Positions 1-9,055 of a DNA stretch of 17,858 nt are shown one piece after another; positions within the stretch are counted from its first letter, which is position 1, and each line of letters starts with the position of its first letter. Source of the DNA: Nitrospinota bacterium (GTDB lineage: Bacteria; Nitrospinota; Nitrospinia; UBA9942; JAHJSF01); assembly GCA_018830405.1 (NCBI GenBank), contig JAHJSF010000070.1:1-17858 (forward strand). The letters run 5' to 3'. Position numbers and translations under genes: made by a program. The notes under the pieces are model-generated. The model was not told the origin of the DNA, did no database searches, and saw nothing but the letters and a program-made list of their open reading frames with translations.

Positions 1-1649
1 TAAAGATGGCCCAGGGAGCCAAACCTGGTGAAGGGGGACAACTCCCCGGACATAAGGTCAATGAGATAATCGGAAGGGTAAGACACACCACCCCCGGAGT
101 CGGACTCATCTCCCCTCCCCCGCATCATGATATCTATTCGATTGAGGATCTGGCCCAGCTGATATTCGACCTTAAAAACTCAAATCCTAAGGCCGATATA
201 TCGGTCAAGCTAGTTTCCGAGGTGGGTGTTGGAACAATTGCCGCCGGAGTTGCCAAAGGCAAGGCAGACAAGGTACTTATAAGCGGTTGCGAAGGGGGAA
301 CAGGGGCATCACCTATGAGTTCCATTATGCATGCCGGACTTCCCCTTGAGTTAGGGCTAGCCGAGACTCAACAGACCCTTATCCTTAACGACCTTAGGGG
401 AAGAATTAAGCTGGTCACCGATGGTCAGCTTAAGACCGGCTGGGATATAGTAGTAGCCGCCCTTCTGGGGGCCGATGAGTATGGTTTCGCCACCAGCGCC
501 CTGATTGTCTGCGGCTGCGTAATGGCCAGAAAGTGCCATATGAATACCTGCCCTGTCGGTGTAGCCACGCAGGATGAGCGTTTGCGCAAGTTCTATCATG
601 GCGACCCTGAATATGTCGTCAACTACTTCAAGTTCCTGGCTGAAGAGGTAAGAGAATATATGGCCAAACTTGGTTACAGAACTATGGATGAGATGATAGG
701 TCAGGTGCAGAACCTTAAGCAGAAAGAGGGGATAACCCACTGGAAGAGAAAGACTCTCGATCTTAAAGCTATTCTCCATAAGCCTGTTGTGGCGGAGGGG
801 ACAGCCATACGCTTCACCAAAGCTGAAGGGCTGGATCTCTCCAATGTCCTTGACACCAAGTTAATAAAATTGGCCAAGGATGCCATAGAGAATAAGAAGA
901 AGATGGCGATAGATATGCCGGTCAAAAACACAGATAGAACCGTTGGGACAATGCTCGGTCATGAGATAACCAAGCGTTACGCCGATAAGGGCCTTCCAGA
1001 AGATACCCTAACCGTTAACTTTAAGGGGACTGCCGGGCAGAGTTTTGGGGCCTTCCTCCCTAAGGGGGTTACCTTTGTTCTTGAAGGGGATGCCAACGAC
1101 TATATAGGAAAAGGTCTTTCCGGTGGAAACATCGTCGTTAAGAAACCGGCCGTAGCAACATTTAAGGCTGAAGATAATATTATCGTAGGTAACACCTCTT
1201 TATATGGAGCAACCGAAGGGAAGGTCTTCTTAAATGGTGTGGCCGGAGAGAGATTCGGAGTCCGAAACAGCGGAGTTACTGCGGTTGTTGAAGGGGTCGG
1301 TGACCATGGCTGTGAATATATGACAGGGGGACGGGTAGTCATCATCGGTAAAGTCGGAAGAAACTTTGGAGCCGGTATGAGCGGCGGTATAGCCTATGTC
1401 TTTGATGAATCAAAGAGCTTCGATTCCCTCTGTAACAAGGGGATGGTAGGCATCGAGGAGTTAGTAGAAATCGAAGACATCGCCTTCGTTAAGAGTCTTA
1501 TTGAAGAACATCTGACCCTGACCGGAAGTGCCAAGGCCAAGGAGATACTCGACGACTGGGATAGTTCGGTTGCCAAGTTTGCCAAGGTCTTCCCGCACGA
1601 CTATAAGAGGGTATTGGAAGAATTAAAAGCCAAGAATGCGGCTGCGTAG
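1..1649 (+). CDS. gltB: Glutamate synthase large subunit, C-terminal part (cut by left edge)
   Basis: This is the C-terminal part of the NADPH-dependent glutamate synthase alpha subunit, which forms glutamate from glutamine-derived ammonia and 2-oxoglutarate. The frame is open to the left edge. The Met at 6 sits inside the conserved [16 protein letters not shown] stretch of the FMN domain, so it is not a start. Counting from that Met, residues 1-220 are the FMN/synthase domain. The [3Fe-4S] ligands are visible as C171-x5-C177-x4-C182, followed by PVGVATQ. Residues about 265-520 form the Gly-rich C-terminal beta-helix domain ([29 protein letters not shown]). The amidotransferase domain would lie upstream and cannot be seen, so a split or amidotransferase-less form is not excluded. 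gltD follows after a repeat-filled gap. Confidence 0.95.
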   Translation, partial: KMAQGAKPGEGGQLPGHKVNEIIGRVRHTTPGVGLISPPPHHDIYSIEDLAQLIFDLKNSNPKADISVKLVSEVGVGTIAAGVAKGKADKVLISGCEGGTGASPMSSIMHAGLPLELGLAETQQTLILNDLRGRIKLVTDGQLKTGWDIVVAALLGADEYGFATSALIVCGCVMARKCHMNTCPVGVATQDERLRKFYHGDPEYVVNYFKFLAEEVREYMAKLGYRTMDEMIGQVQNLKQKEGITHWKRKTLDLKAILHKPVVAEGTAIRFTKAEGLDLSNVLDTKLIKLAKDAIENKKKMAIDMPVKNTDRTVGTMLGHEITKRYADKGLPEDTLTVNFKGTAGQSFGAFLPKGVTFVLEGDANDYIGKGLSGGNIVVKKPAVATFKAEDNIIVGNTSLYGATEGKVFLNGVAGERFGVRNSGVTAVVEGVGDHGCEYMTGGRVVIIGKVGRNFGAGMSGGIAYVFDESKSFDSLCNKGMVGIEELVEIEDIAFVKSLIEEHLTLTGSAKAKEILDDWDSSVAKFAKVFPHDYKRVLEELKAKNAAA

Positions 1650-1652
1650 ATA

Positions 1653-1804
1653 TAACAACCCCCTTATTCCCCCTTTGTTAAGGGGGACTTGAGGAAACTA
1701 TTCCCCCTTTGTTAAGGGGGACTTGAGGAAACTATTCCCCCTTTGTTAAGGGGGACTTGAGGGGACTATTCCCCCTTTGTTAAGGGGGATTAAGGGGGTT
1801 GTTA
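1653..1804. repeat. Palindromic array: four C5TTTGTTAAG5 cores in a 14-bp inverted repeat
   Basis: Perfect outer arms TAACAACCCCCTTA (1653-1666) and TAAGGGGGTTGTTA (1791-1804) enclose tandem 34-bp units at 1666-1699, 1700-1733, 1734-1767 and a diverged fourth from 1768. Each unit has a core CCCCCTTTGTTAAGGGGG (1669-1686, 1703-1720, 1737-1754, 1771-1788) able to form a 7-bp hairpin with a TGTT loop. The linker ACTTGAGGAAACT repeats between cores, changing to ACTTGAGGGGACT in the third. The array fills most of the gltB-gltD gap. Related palindromes occur near 15.3, 16.3 and 16.7 kb. Confidence 0.95.
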
Positions 1805-1848
1805 GCGTTTGAAAGCAACTTCGTATTATAGATAGGAGAGAGAGTTTA

Positions 1849-3285
1849 ATGGGTAAAGAAACAGGTTTTTTAGAGATAGACAGAAAGGAACTTTCCAAGC
1901 GCCCTATTGAAGAAAGGTCCAAGGACTATAAGGAGGTTGCTATTCCGCTGACCGAGGAAGAGGCCTGCGACCAGGCTGCCCGCTGCATGAACTGCGGCAT
2001 ACCCTTCTGCCATAACTCTTGTCCTACCAGTAGCCTTATCCCTGAGTGGAACGACCTTGTATACAATGGTCTTTGGAAAGAAGCCTATGAGAAGCTTATC
2101 GAGACAAATGACTTCCCGGAGTTTACCGGCAGGGTATGCCCTGCCCTCTGCGAAGGTTCCTGTGTGCTCTCTCTCGATAGGGAAGCCGTATCTATAAGAG
2201 CCATAGAACTGGCCATATCTGAAAAGGCCTATAAAGAGGGATGGGTCAAACCTGTTATCCCAACCAAGTCTACCGGAAAAAAGGTGGCCGTTGTTGGAAG
2301 CGGTCCTGCCGGACTAGCCGCTGCTCTACATCTAAACAGAACCGGACATAAAGTCACAGTATTTGAAAAAGCGGACCGTTTCGGCGGAATATTGAAATAT
2401 AGTATCCCTAACTTCAAGCTCGAGAAGAGCGTTGTCAAAAGAAGAATAGATATAATGGAAGAGGAAGGGATTGCCTTTCAGGGAAATACCCATGTAGGGG
2501 TAGATTATTCGGTTGAAGAACTTAAAAATAACTTTGATGCCGTTTGTTTGGCCGGCGGTTCAAGGGTAGCCCGTGACCTACCGGCTGAGGGGAGAGACCT
2601 TAAGGGGATTCACTTCGCTATGGATTACCTTGAGCAGCAGAACAGGCGCTACCTGGGGGACAATGTAGACCCGAAGATAGGGATAACAGCTAAGGGGAAA
2701 CATGTGGTTGTTATCGGCGGGGGTGATACAGGTTCAGACTGTGTGGGAACAGCAGTAAGACAAGGTGCTAAAACAATAAGAAATCTTGAGCTTATGCCTG
2801 AGCCTTTCCCAACCAGAACTGCCAACAACCCTTGGCCGGAGTGGCCATTCATCCTCAGGGTATCAACCTCTCATCAGGAGGCTGAGCAGAATGGTCAGAT
2901 ACGGCAATATTCGGTTATGACCAAGAGATTCTTGGGAGACGGCAAAGGAAATCTCAATAGGATAGAACTGGTCAAAGTAGGCTTTGAAAAAGACCCGGCA
3001 ACCGGCAGGATGAACCTTGAAGAGGTTGAGGGGAGCAATGTGGTTATAGATGCCGACCTGGTTCTTTTGGCCATGGGGTTCGTCAATCCTGAGAGGGAAC
3101 TTTTGAGTAAACTTGGAGTAGAAATTAATGAGCGGGGAAATGTTAAGGTCGACGAGACCAAGGCAACCTCTGTGGCGGGGGTCTTCTGTGCCGGAGATAT
3201 GGAACGGGGACAATCTCTGGTTGTTTGGGCCTTAGCCGCCGGTCGTATCGCCGCAAAGTCGATAAATAAATATCTCTCTAAGTAG
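1849..3285 (+). CDS. gltD: Glutamate synthase small subunit (NADPH oxidoreductase)
   Basis: This is the beta subunit of glutamate synthase. It takes electrons from NADPH through FAD and Fe-S clusters and passes them to the FMN site of GltB. The N-terminal ferredoxin-like domain has C40-x5-C46-x2-C49-x4-C54-x3-C58 and a second group C97, C101, C105. The FAD-binding GSGPAG lies at 150-155, followed by the acidic strand end VFEKADRFGG. The NADPH-binding GGGDTG is at about 290-295. The C terminus has the conserved GVFCAGDMERGQSLVVWA signature. The length of 478 aa is normal for the family. AGGAGAG at 1834-1840, 8 nt before the ATG, supports the start. It presumably shares a transcript with gltB, but the 199-nt gap with a hairpin array is unusual for this pair. 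Confidence 0.96.
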   Translation: MGKETGFLEIDRKELSKRPIEERSKDYKEVAIPLTEEEACDQAARCMNCGIPFCHNSCPTSSLIPEWNDLVYNGLWKEAYEKLIETNDFPEFTGRVCPALCEGSCVLSLDREAVSIRAIELAISEKAYKEGWVKPVIPTKSTGKKVAVVGSGPAGLAAALHLNRTGHKVTVFEKADRFGGILKYSIPNFKLEKSVVKRRIDIMEEEGIAFQGNTHVGVDYSVEELKNNFDAVCLAGGSRVARDLPAEGRDLKGIHFAMDYLEQQNRRYLGDNVDPKIGITAKGKHVVVIGGGDTGSDCVGTAVRQGAKTIRNLELMPEPFPTRTANNPWPEWPFILRVSTSHQEAEQNGQIRQYSVMTKRFLGDGKGNLNRIELVKVGFEKDPATGRMNLEEVEGSNVVIDADLVLLAMGFVNPERELLSKLGVEINERGNVKVDETKATSVAGVFCAGDMERGQSLVVWALAAGRIAAKSINKYLSK

Positions 3286-3328
3286 GTTTACTATAGGCAA
3301 TATCCTTCAATTAAACCGTCTAACGGCT

Positions 3329-4882
3329 ATGAAGATTCTCAATGCGGATCAGATGCGGAAGATAGACCGTGTTACCATCGAAGAGGTCGGTATCCCGGGG
3401 ATAGCCTTGATGGAAAATGCGGCTATCGGGATATTAAAGGTCTTAAAGGAAGAGGTCGAAGACCTGGGAAAAGAGCGGATAGGGATTATAGTCGGACCGG
3501 GAAATAACGGAGGGGATGGCCTGGCTCTGGCCCGTCTCCTCTATCTTGATGGGTGTGACGTCAGGGTCTACCTGCTGGCCGACAAGAATAAGATATCGGG
3601 GGATGCCAAGACCAATCTCGACAGCGCCTCGCAGATTGGAGTCCCTATCTCAGAGTTCCCTGATTACAAAACATTCTCCAAGGCCAAAAATGACCTTTTG
3701 TCAGAAACAGTTCTTATAGACTCCCTCTTAGGGACAGGTCTCTCAAGACCTGTAACCGACTATTACCTCAAGGCAATAAAATTCTTAAATGAGGCAGATA
3801 TTCCTATTCTATCGATAGATATCCCCTCTGGCCTCCCTTCAGACACCCATATAACCGACTATCCGCATATAATAGCCGATATAACCGTGGCCCTGGGCAA
3901 TCCGAAGATACCCCATATACTCCCCCCGACCGCCATAGCCTGCGGGGAGATATTCGTAGCAGACATAGGTATCCCAGAGTCTGTGATAGATGAACATGGG
4001 GGGAATATATACCTTATAACTGATAAGGATATGGAGGAGATACTCCCTAAACGCCCCATGAACAGCCACAAGGGGGACTATGGACATATATTAGGGATAT
4101 GCGGTTCGGTCGGTAAAGGGGGGGCTGCCGCCCTAGCAGCTATGGCGGCCCTCCGCACAGGGGCCGGGCTGATTACACTCGCCCTCCCCTCTTCCCTAAA
4201 TAGTTCCTTTGAGGTCGGCCTGCCGGAGGTCATGACGATTCCCCTCTCCGAAACTGAGGAAGGTTCAGTGAGTGAGGCCGCCTATGAAACGATTCTAAAA
4301 TCAGCCGCTAAAAAGAGTTGCGCCATGGTTGGCCCAGGACTCACAACAAACGAAGAAACAAGCCGTCTGATACTAAAACTTATACCAATACTTGATATTC
4401 CAATGCTTATAGATGCGGATGGGCTGAATATACTGGCCGGCAATATGGGTATCCTAAAAAAGAGAAAAAAGGCTACCATCCTCACCCCCCACCCGGGAGA
4501 AATGGCTCGGCTCTGTAAGGTAGAGATAAGGGATATAGAGGGAGACCCGATCGGCTACACTACTAAAATATCAACTGACTATAATGTTTACACCGTCTTA
4601 AAGGGGGCCAGGACAATCATCGCCTCACCGGAGGGAGCCATCTTTATCAACAAAACCGGAAATCCGGGAATGGCCACGGCCGGAACGGGGGATGTCCTGT
4701 CCGGTATAATAACCGGACTCTTGTCGCAGGGGCTTCCTCCTCTCGAAGCGGCCAAGCTCGGAGTCTACCTTCACGGACTTGCCGGAGATATAGGGGCAGA
4801 AGAGTTGGGGGAATATTCGCTCATCGCCTCTGACCTGATAGAGTATCTCCCCGAGGCAATCAGAAGCGTCGTCGAAGATTGA
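3329..4882 (+). CDS. nnr: Bifunctional NAD(P)H-hydrate epimerase / ADP-dependent dehydratase
   Basis: This metabolite-repair enzyme epimerises damaged NAD(P)H hydrate (NADHX/NADPHX) and dehydrates it back to NAD(P)H using ADP. The N-terminal YjeF_N epimerase domain (about 1-215) shows the family start MKILNADQMRKID, the loop PGNNGGDG (57-64), D131 in DSLLGTG, and D164-IPSG. The C-terminal ribokinase-like dehydratase domain (about 235-515) shows KGDYGHILGICGS, GKGGAA (about 262-267), DADGLN (361-366), TPHPGE (385-390) and the anion-hole motif GMATAGTGDVLSG. At 517 aa it is a complete fused form. No clear Shine-Dalgarno precedes the ATG, but that ATG matches the conserved family N terminus. It is followed 31 nt later by tsaE, a frequent neighbour in bacteria. 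Confidence 0.95.
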   Translation: MKILNADQMRKIDRVTIEEVGIPGIALMENAAIGILKVLKEEVEDLGKERIGIIVGPGNNGGDGLALARLLYLDGCDVRVYLLADKNKISGDAKTNLDSASQIGVPISEFPDYKTFSKAKNDLLSETVLIDSLLGTGLSRPVTDYYLKAIKFLNEADIPILSIDIPSGLPSDTHITDYPHIIADITVALGNPKIPHILPPTAIACGEIFVADIGIPESVIDEHGGNIYLITDKDMEEILPKRPMNSHKGDYGHILGICGSVGKGGAAALAAMAALRTGAGLITLALPSSLNSSFEVGLPEVMTIPLSETEEGSVSEAAYETILKSAAKKSCAMVGPGLTTNEETSRLILKLIPILDIPMLIDADGLNILAGNMGILKKRKKATILTPHPGEMARLCKVEIRDIEGDPIGYTTKISTDYNVYTVLKGARTIIASPEGAIFINKTGNPGMATAGTGDVLSGIITGLLSQGLPPLEAAKLGVYLHGLAGDIGAEELGEYSLIASDLIEYLPEAIRSVVED

Positions 4883-4913
4883 AGGCAGGTCTAACCCTTA
4901 CCCCGAAGGTTCT

Positions 4914-5378
4914 ATGAATAACATCACAATCCTATCCGATTCGCCGCAGACAACAAGGGATATAGGGTTTAAGATAGGCCTGGCCCTCCGAGGGGGAGAG
5001 ATTATATGTCTTCTGGGAGAGCTCGGTGCAGGCAAGACGTGTCTATCGCAGGGGATTATAAACGGGGTCTGCAATAGGAAAGATTATCCCCGTTCCCCCA
5101 CCTTCTCTATAATCAATCCGCATACGGGGCGTTTCCCCATATACCATATAGACCTATACCGCCTTGAAAAGAGAGCAGATATCTTTGAGACGGGGGTTGA
5201 GGAACTAATAAACTCCAAAGAAACTCTCCTCATAGAGTGGGCTGAAAAGATAGCGTATCTTGATATCCCTGATAGAATAGAGGTAACAATCGACGACCTA
5301 GGGGAAGAGAAGCGGGAGATTAAGGTCTCGGGCGCTCCCGCACATATTGAAGAGATATTCAGAGAGATGGAGCTTTAA
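4914..5378 (+). CDS. tsaE: tRNA t6A threonylcarbamoyltransferase complex ATPase TsaE
   Basis: TsaE is the small cytoplasmic ATPase that drives the TsaB-TsaD-TsaE complex making N6-threonylcarbamoyladenosine at position 37 of ANN-decoding tRNAs. The Walker A is GELGAGKT (35-42). Other family marks are SPTFSIIN (61-68), YHIDLYRL (77-84) and the LIEWAEK block around 106-112, where Glu-Trp is characteristic. At 154 aa it has the usual length. A short AAGG at about 4905 precedes the ATG, giving a weak ribosome site. Its stop lies 10 nt before the lptC start used here, so the two are probably co-translated. Confidence 0.94.
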   Translation: MNNITILSDSPQTTRDIGFKIGLALRGGEIICLLGELGAGKTCLSQGIINGVCNRKDYPRSPTFSIINPHTGRFPIYHIDLYRLEKRADIFETGVEELINSKETLLIEWAEKIAYLDIPDRIEVTIDDLGEEKREIKVSGAPAHIEEIFREMEL

Positions 5379-5385
5379 AGAGGGA
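5379..5385 (+). promoter_or_regulatory. Ribosome binding site that decides the lptC start
   Basis: AGAGGGA lies 3 nt upstream of the ATG at 5389. A longer frame opens at an ATG at 5347, inside tsaE. That would add 14 charged residues ahead of the membrane segment and has no better ribosome site. The 5389 start puts the hydrophobic anchor right at the N terminus, as expected for LptC. Confidence 0.6.
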
Positions 5386-5388
5386 AGC

Positions 5389-5940
5389 ATGACTATTAAA
5401 AAGGGGTTAACTGTTGTAATTATAATAATGGTCTTCATAGGCTCTCTTTACCTCGTAAACAGATACGACCTCGCCTCAAACCTCATGGTTATTCCTACCC
5501 TTGAAATGAGGGAACCGGGAGTCAGTATGGTTTTAAAGGGGGTCCGTATATTGGAAAAGAGGGGGGATAAGATGTTATCCGATATACACGCCTCAAAGAC
5601 GATAATAAATGATGAAAAAATGGAGATACAGCTGGTCGAAGTTAACTCAACCCTCTACAACCCGGGACAGCCTACGGTTAACATAAAATCAGACTTAGGA
5701 TATATGGATAAAAATACAAACAATTTAAGGCTTATGGGGAACGTGGTGGTACTATCCGAGGATGGGGGAACGCTCGTAACCGACCGCCTTGATTGGGATG
5801 CGGGCAAGAAGGTCTTTACCACCGATAGTGAGGTGACAATCAAAGGGACTACTTTTAGGTTGATGGGGAAGGAGATGGAGAGCAGCCTCAATCCAAAGGA
5901 CCTGAAACTAGATAAGGACGTCCATGCAATTTTTTATTAA
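5389..5940 (+). CDS. lptC: LPS export ABC transporter periplasmic protein LptC
   Basis: This is a bitopic inner-membrane protein of the Lpt bridge. It receives LPS from the LptB2FG transporter and passes it to LptA. The protein (183 aa from this start) begins MTIKKG, followed by one N-terminal membrane helix at about residues 6-24 (LTVVIIIMVFIGSLYLV). A beta-jellyroll-like periplasmic region follows, with YMDKNTNNLRLMGNVVVLSEDGG and LDWDAGKKVFTTDSEVTIKG, the pattern expected of LptC/YrbK-like proteins. The assignment rests on this pattern, the length, and position directly before lptA and lptB. Overall LptC sequence conservation is low. The 3' end overlaps the lptA start by 17 nt, implying translational coupling. 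Confidence 0.88.
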   Translation: MTIKKGLTVVIIIMVFIGSLYLVNRYDLASNLMVIPTLEMREPGVSMVLKGVRILEKRGDKMLSDIHASKTIINDEKMEIQLVEVNSTLYNPGQPTVNIKSDLGYMDKNTNNLRLMGNVVVLSEDGGTLVTDRLDWDAGKKVFTTDSEVTIKGTTFRLMGKEMESSLNPKDLKLDKDVHAIFY

Positions 5941-6478
5941 ATATAAAGTTAAAAATAGAAATCACCTAATAAACCATTGTTTTATAACGGCTCTATCCTT
6001 AATTTTCATTTTAAGCCCTATCTCCGTAGGAATACTCAAGGGGGAGACAGCCCCGACCAAAAATGAGATTCCTATAGACATAAAATCTGAAAGGATGGTC
6101 TCCGACAACAAGAAGGATATGGTTTCTTTTACAGGAAACGTTGTCGCAGTTAGAGATAAAATGACAACCTATGCGGATAAGATGGATGTCTATACTGAAG
6201 GGACATCCCATCGGATGAAAATGATTATATCTACCGGTAGGGTTAAGATTATCGTTATTGATAAAGAAGACCCTAATAAAAAATGGGTAGGGAAAGGGGA
6301 CGAGGCAATCTACGAAAAAGAGAGTAATCAACTCACCCTAATAGGGAACGCCTCCGTCACCGACGAGAAGAATACCATAAACGGGGATAGGATAATATAC
6401 AATATCGACCAGGAGAGTATGGTATCCTACGGCAAAGAGAACAAAAGGACAGAAACAATCATATTCGAAACAAAATAG
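5924..6478 (+). CDS. lptA: LPS transport periplasmic bridge protein LptA (OstA-like)
   Basis: LptA is the periplasmic beta-jellyroll protein that polymerises into the bridge carrying LPS to the outer membrane. It has a basic N-region (to about residue 17) and a hydrophobic core (about 19-38), consistent with a secretion signal. The mature part shows the OstA/LptA fold pattern: IDIKSERMVSDNKKDMVSFT, GNVVAVRDKMTTYADKMDVY, and GDEAIYEKESNQLTLIGNASV, ending in the GDRIIYNIDQES repeat. The length is 184 aa. AAGGA at 5914-5918 sits 5 nt before the ATG, within the end of lptC, and supports this start. The signal peptide cleavage site is not clear by eye. Confidence 0.9.
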   Translation: MQFFIKYKVKNRNHLINHCFITALSLIFILSPISVGILKGETAPTKNEIPIDIKSERMVSDNKKDMVSFTGNVVAVRDKMTTYADKMDVYTEGTSHRMKMIISTGRVKIIVIDKEDPNKKWVGKGDEAIYEKESNQLTLIGNASVTDEKNTINGDRIIYNIDQESMVSYGKENKRTETIIFETK

Positions 6479-6525
6479 TAATCTGATTGTAGGGCATCCG
6501 CTTAAAAAATATTAAGAGTAGAGAC

Positions 6526-7257
6526 TTGGATATAAAATCTTTAAAAGGCGTAGAACTTCAGAAGGGCTTTAAGGGGCGGCAGGTTGTCAACAATGTTTCC
6601 ATAGAAATAAAGAGGGGGGAGACGGTAGGGCTCCTCGGCCCAAACGGAGCGGGCAAGACAACAACCTTCTATATGGTAGTCGGCCTCATTCGTCCTGAGG
6701 GGGGGCATGTTTTTATAGACAATCGGGAAATAACCGGCATGCCTATGCATAAGAGGGCCAGCATCGGAATAGGCTACCTCCCCCAAGAGGCATCCGTGTT
6801 CAGAAAACTAACCGTAAGGGACAACCTTATGGCCGTTCTGGAGCATACACCCCTCAGCAAGAGTGAGAGGGAAGAGAAATGCGATTCTATCCTAACCACC
6901 CTAAGCATCTCCCACATAAGCAACTCGATGGCCTACTCCCTTTCAGGGGGGGAGAGACGCAGGGTTGAGATAGGGCGAGCCTTGGCCCTCTCACCGGCCT
7001 TCCTCCTACTTGATGAACCTTTTGCCGGTATCGACCCAATCGCGGTCAAGGATATTCAGGGAATCATCAAAAAACTACGCCGAGAAGGTTTGGGGATCCT
7101 GGTGACCGATCATAACGTGCGGGAAACACTTGAGATAACCGATAGCGCCTATATAATAAACGACGGCTCGATAATTGCGCATGGAACCCCCAAGGATATA
7201 GCCGAATCAGAAATATGCCGAAAGATATACCTCGGCGATAACTTTACTTTGAAATAG
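6526..7257 (+). CDS. lptB: LPS export ABC transporter ATP-binding protein LptB (TTG start)
   Basis: LptB is the cytoplasmic ATPase that powers LPS extraction from the inner membrane with LptF and LptG, which are not in this window. It shows Walker A GPNGAGKT (38-45), Q-loop LPQEASVF (Q87), signature LSGGERRR (139-146), Walker B LLLDEP (160-165) and switch His in TDHN (H196). The phrase GIGYLPQEASVFRKLTVRDN is diagnostic of LptB among ABC ATPases. At 243 aa it matches the usual length. The start is TTG, because no ATG or GTG occurs upstream in frame before Walker A. The 47-nt gap after lptA holds only a weak purine-rich ribosome site. rpoN begins 4 nt after the stop. Confidence 0.95.
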   Translation: MDIKSLKGVELQKGFKGRQVVNNVSIEIKRGETVGLLGPNGAGKTTTFYMVVGLIRPEGGHVFIDNREITGMPMHKRASIGIGYLPQEASVFRKLTVRDNLMAVLEHTPLSKSEREEKCDSILTTLSISHISNSMAYSLSGGERRRVEIGRALALSPAFLLLDEPFAGIDPIAVKDIQGIIKKLRREGLGILVTDHNVRETLEITDSAYIINDGSIIAHGTPKDIAESEICRKIYLGDNFTLK

Positions 7258-7261
7258 TAGT

Positions 7262-8653
7262 ATGGGATTAGAAACAGGATTATCTCTTAAACTGCAGAAT
7301 CGGCTGGTGATGACTCCGATGCTTCAGCAGGCCATACAATTACTCCCCCTGACCCGCCTTGAACTTATAAATAAGATAAGGCAGGAGATGCGGGAAAACC
7401 CGATGCTGGAGGAAACCCCCCTTCAAGATACCGAACAGATAGAGATTGAGGGGGAGACCAAGGAAAATGACGACTCTGGGGTAGATGATGATTTGGATAA
7501 CTATCTCAAAATGTCGATGCACGATATATCCCCCAAGCAATACGTAGGACGGGAAAAGCCGAGCCTTGAAAACACCCTAAGCAAAGAGATCTCTCTTTCC
7601 GAACATCTCGAATCACAATTAAGCCTATCGGTGGAAAATGATGATGACCGATACCTCGGGTCTGTTATTATAGGCAACATTAATGAGGATGGTTTTCTAA
7701 GCAGCGGCCTGGAAGAGATATCAAGGTTCACCATGGCCCCAATAGAGGATACAGAGAGGCTCCTTAGAATTATACAAGGCTTTGACCCCCCCGGTATAGG
7801 GGCCAGAGACGTTAAGGAGTGTCTCATGATTCAGAGTGGTTATCTTCCTGAGTATGCTGATATAGCCAAGATACTAATAGAGGGATATCTCGACAATCTT
7901 AATAAAATAAACAGCAAAAAACTAGGGAAAGAACTCTCGCTCTCCCCCTCTGATATAGAATCGGCCATTGAGGCCATAAAGGGCTTAAATCTTAAGCCTG
8001 GGAGTGCCTATATATCCTCGGCCAGGACCCAATATGTTACCCCCGACGTCATAGTCTACAAATTTGAAGGGGAATATCAGGTAGCCTTAAACGAAGATGA
8101 CATCCCCAGGTTGAAGGTAGACTCCTATTACAGTAAAATAATAAAAACTTGCGAGGGAGAGACAAAGGAGTATCTTAAGGAGAGGTTTAAATCGGCCATA
8201 TGGTTGATTAAGTGTATAGAGCAGAGGAGGCAGACCCTCCTCAAGGTATCAAGGAGTATAGTAAAGTTTCAAACAGAGTTTCTCGATAACGGTGTCCCCT
8301 CTTTAAGACCCCTAGTCCTCAAGGATGTGGCGGATGATATAGAGATGCACGAATCAACCGTAAGCCGGGTAACCCGCGGGAAATACATCTATACCCCTCA
8401 GGGCCTTCTGGAACTTAAATTTTTCTTTCATAAGAGTGTTAGTGCGGTAAGCGGCAAGGAGGATATATCCTCCTATAGGGTGAAACAGATGCTTAGGCAG
8501 GCTGTGGAGATGGAGGAGAAGAAAAAGCCATTAACAGACATGGAACTTATCTCCATTCTGCAGTCAAAAGATGTTAACATAGCAAGGAGAACTGTAACCA
8601 AGTATAGGAAAGAGCTAAATATACCTTCGGCCAGTAAGCGTAGAGTTGAATAA
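7262..8653 (+). CDS. rpoN: RNA polymerase sigma-54 factor
   Basis: This is the sigma factor for -24/-12 promoters that require AAA+ enhancer-binding activators. Region I (about 1-48) has the Q/L-rich MTPMLQQAIQLLPLTRLEL. An acidic region II linker follows (about 52-80, rich in D/E). The core-binding domain includes GFDPPGIGARDVKECL. The HTH region (about 348-385) reads VADDIEMHESTVSRVTRGKY. The C-terminal RpoN box ARRTVTKYR is at 441-449. The length is 463 aa. It sits 4 nt behind lptB without an obvious ribosome site, so coupling to lptB translation is likely. The lptABC-rpoN-hpf-ptsN order is a familiar proteobacterial arrangement. Confidence 0.97.
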   Translation: MGLETGLSLKLQNRLVMTPMLQQAIQLLPLTRLELINKIRQEMRENPMLEETPLQDTEQIEIEGETKENDDSGVDDDLDNYLKMSMHDISPKQYVGREKPSLENTLSKEISLSEHLESQLSLSVENDDDRYLGSVIIGNINEDGFLSSGLEEISRFTMAPIEDTERLLRIIQGFDPPGIGARDVKECLMIQSGYLPEYADIAKILIEGYLDNLNKINSKKLGKELSLSPSDIESAIEAIKGLNLKPGSAYISSARTQYVTPDVIVYKFEGEYQVALNEDDIPRLKVDSYYSKIIKTCEGETKEYLKERFKSAIWLIKCIEQRRQTLLKVSRSIVKFQTEFLDNGVPSLRPLVLKDVADDIEMHESTVSRVTRGKYIYTPQGLLELKFFFHKSVSAVSGKEDISSYRVKQMLRQAVEMEEKKKPLTDMELISILQSKDVNIARRTVTKYRKELNIPSASKRRVE

Positions 8654-8691
8654 CCTTAAATATTAAATAATAGAGGAGACAGGGGAAAAAT

Positions 8692-9021
8692 ATGAATATA
8701 TCCATAACCGGCAGACATGTAGAAGTTACAGAGGCAATTAAACAACATGCCGAGGATAAGGTCAAACGTATCAAAAAGTATATGCATGACGTGATTGATG
8801 TACATATAATCTTGTCGGTAGAAAAGTTCAGGCATAAGGCAGAGATAACCGTTCAGGGGGACGGACTAACCCTCCATGGCGAAGATGTGACAGATGATAT
8901 GTATGCATCCATAGATTCAGTAACCAGCAAGGTGGAAACTCAGGCCAGAAAGCACAAAGAGAAGCTTAAGACAGCCAGGGTAAAGGATAAGGATACAACA
9001 AACGGCGAAGAACAGCCGTAA
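8692..9021 (+). CDS. hpf: Ribosome hibernation promoting factor, short form (HPF/RaiA family)
   Basis: This small protein binds the 30S A/P-site region in stationary phase and silences ribosomes. The 109-aa product is the sigma-54-modulation/YfiA domain alone: MNISITGRHVEVTEAIKQHA at the start, KRIKKYMHDVIDVHIILSVEK, the AEITVQGDGLTLHGE strand and DDMYASIDSVTSKVETQ. The Lys-rich tail (about 85-109) is not followed by the C-terminal dimerisation domain of long HPF, so it is of the short type. AGGGGA at 8681-8686 supports the start, with GAGGAG just upstream. Position between rpoN and ptsN is conserved in many Gram-negatives. Confidence 0.94.
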   Translation: MNISITGRHVEVTEAIKQHAEDKVKRIKKYMHDVIDVHIILSVEKFRHKAEITVQGDGLTLHGEDVTDDMYASIDSVTSKVETQARKHKEKLKTARVKDKDTTNGEEQP

Positions 9022-9055
9022 CAACCTTAATAATTTTAACTAAATATCGGTAGAG

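Noticed and set aside
6-8. ATG near the left edge as the start of gltB
   Set aside because: The preceding codon is Lys of the conserved [12 protein letters not shown] stretch, so the Met is internal and the gene continues beyond the edge.
357-779. - strand frame of 140 codons inside gltB
   Set aside because: The + strand carries the conserved FMN domain and Fe-S motif of glutamate synthase. The - frame is a shadow with no recognisable features.
1666-1804. Regularly spaced repeats resembling a small CRISPR array
   Set aside because: The period is 34 bp with nearly identical sequence throughout, so there are no unique spacers. No cas genes are present and the units are C/G palindromes.
1809-1833. 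TTGAAA followed by TATTAT/TATAGA as a promoter for gltD
   Set aside because: Spacing between the elements is about 9-12 bp, too short for a sigma-70 promoter.
5347-5388. Upstream ATG for lptC inside tsaE
   Set aside because: It would add charged residues before the membrane anchor, while the ATG at 5389 has a clear ribosome site.
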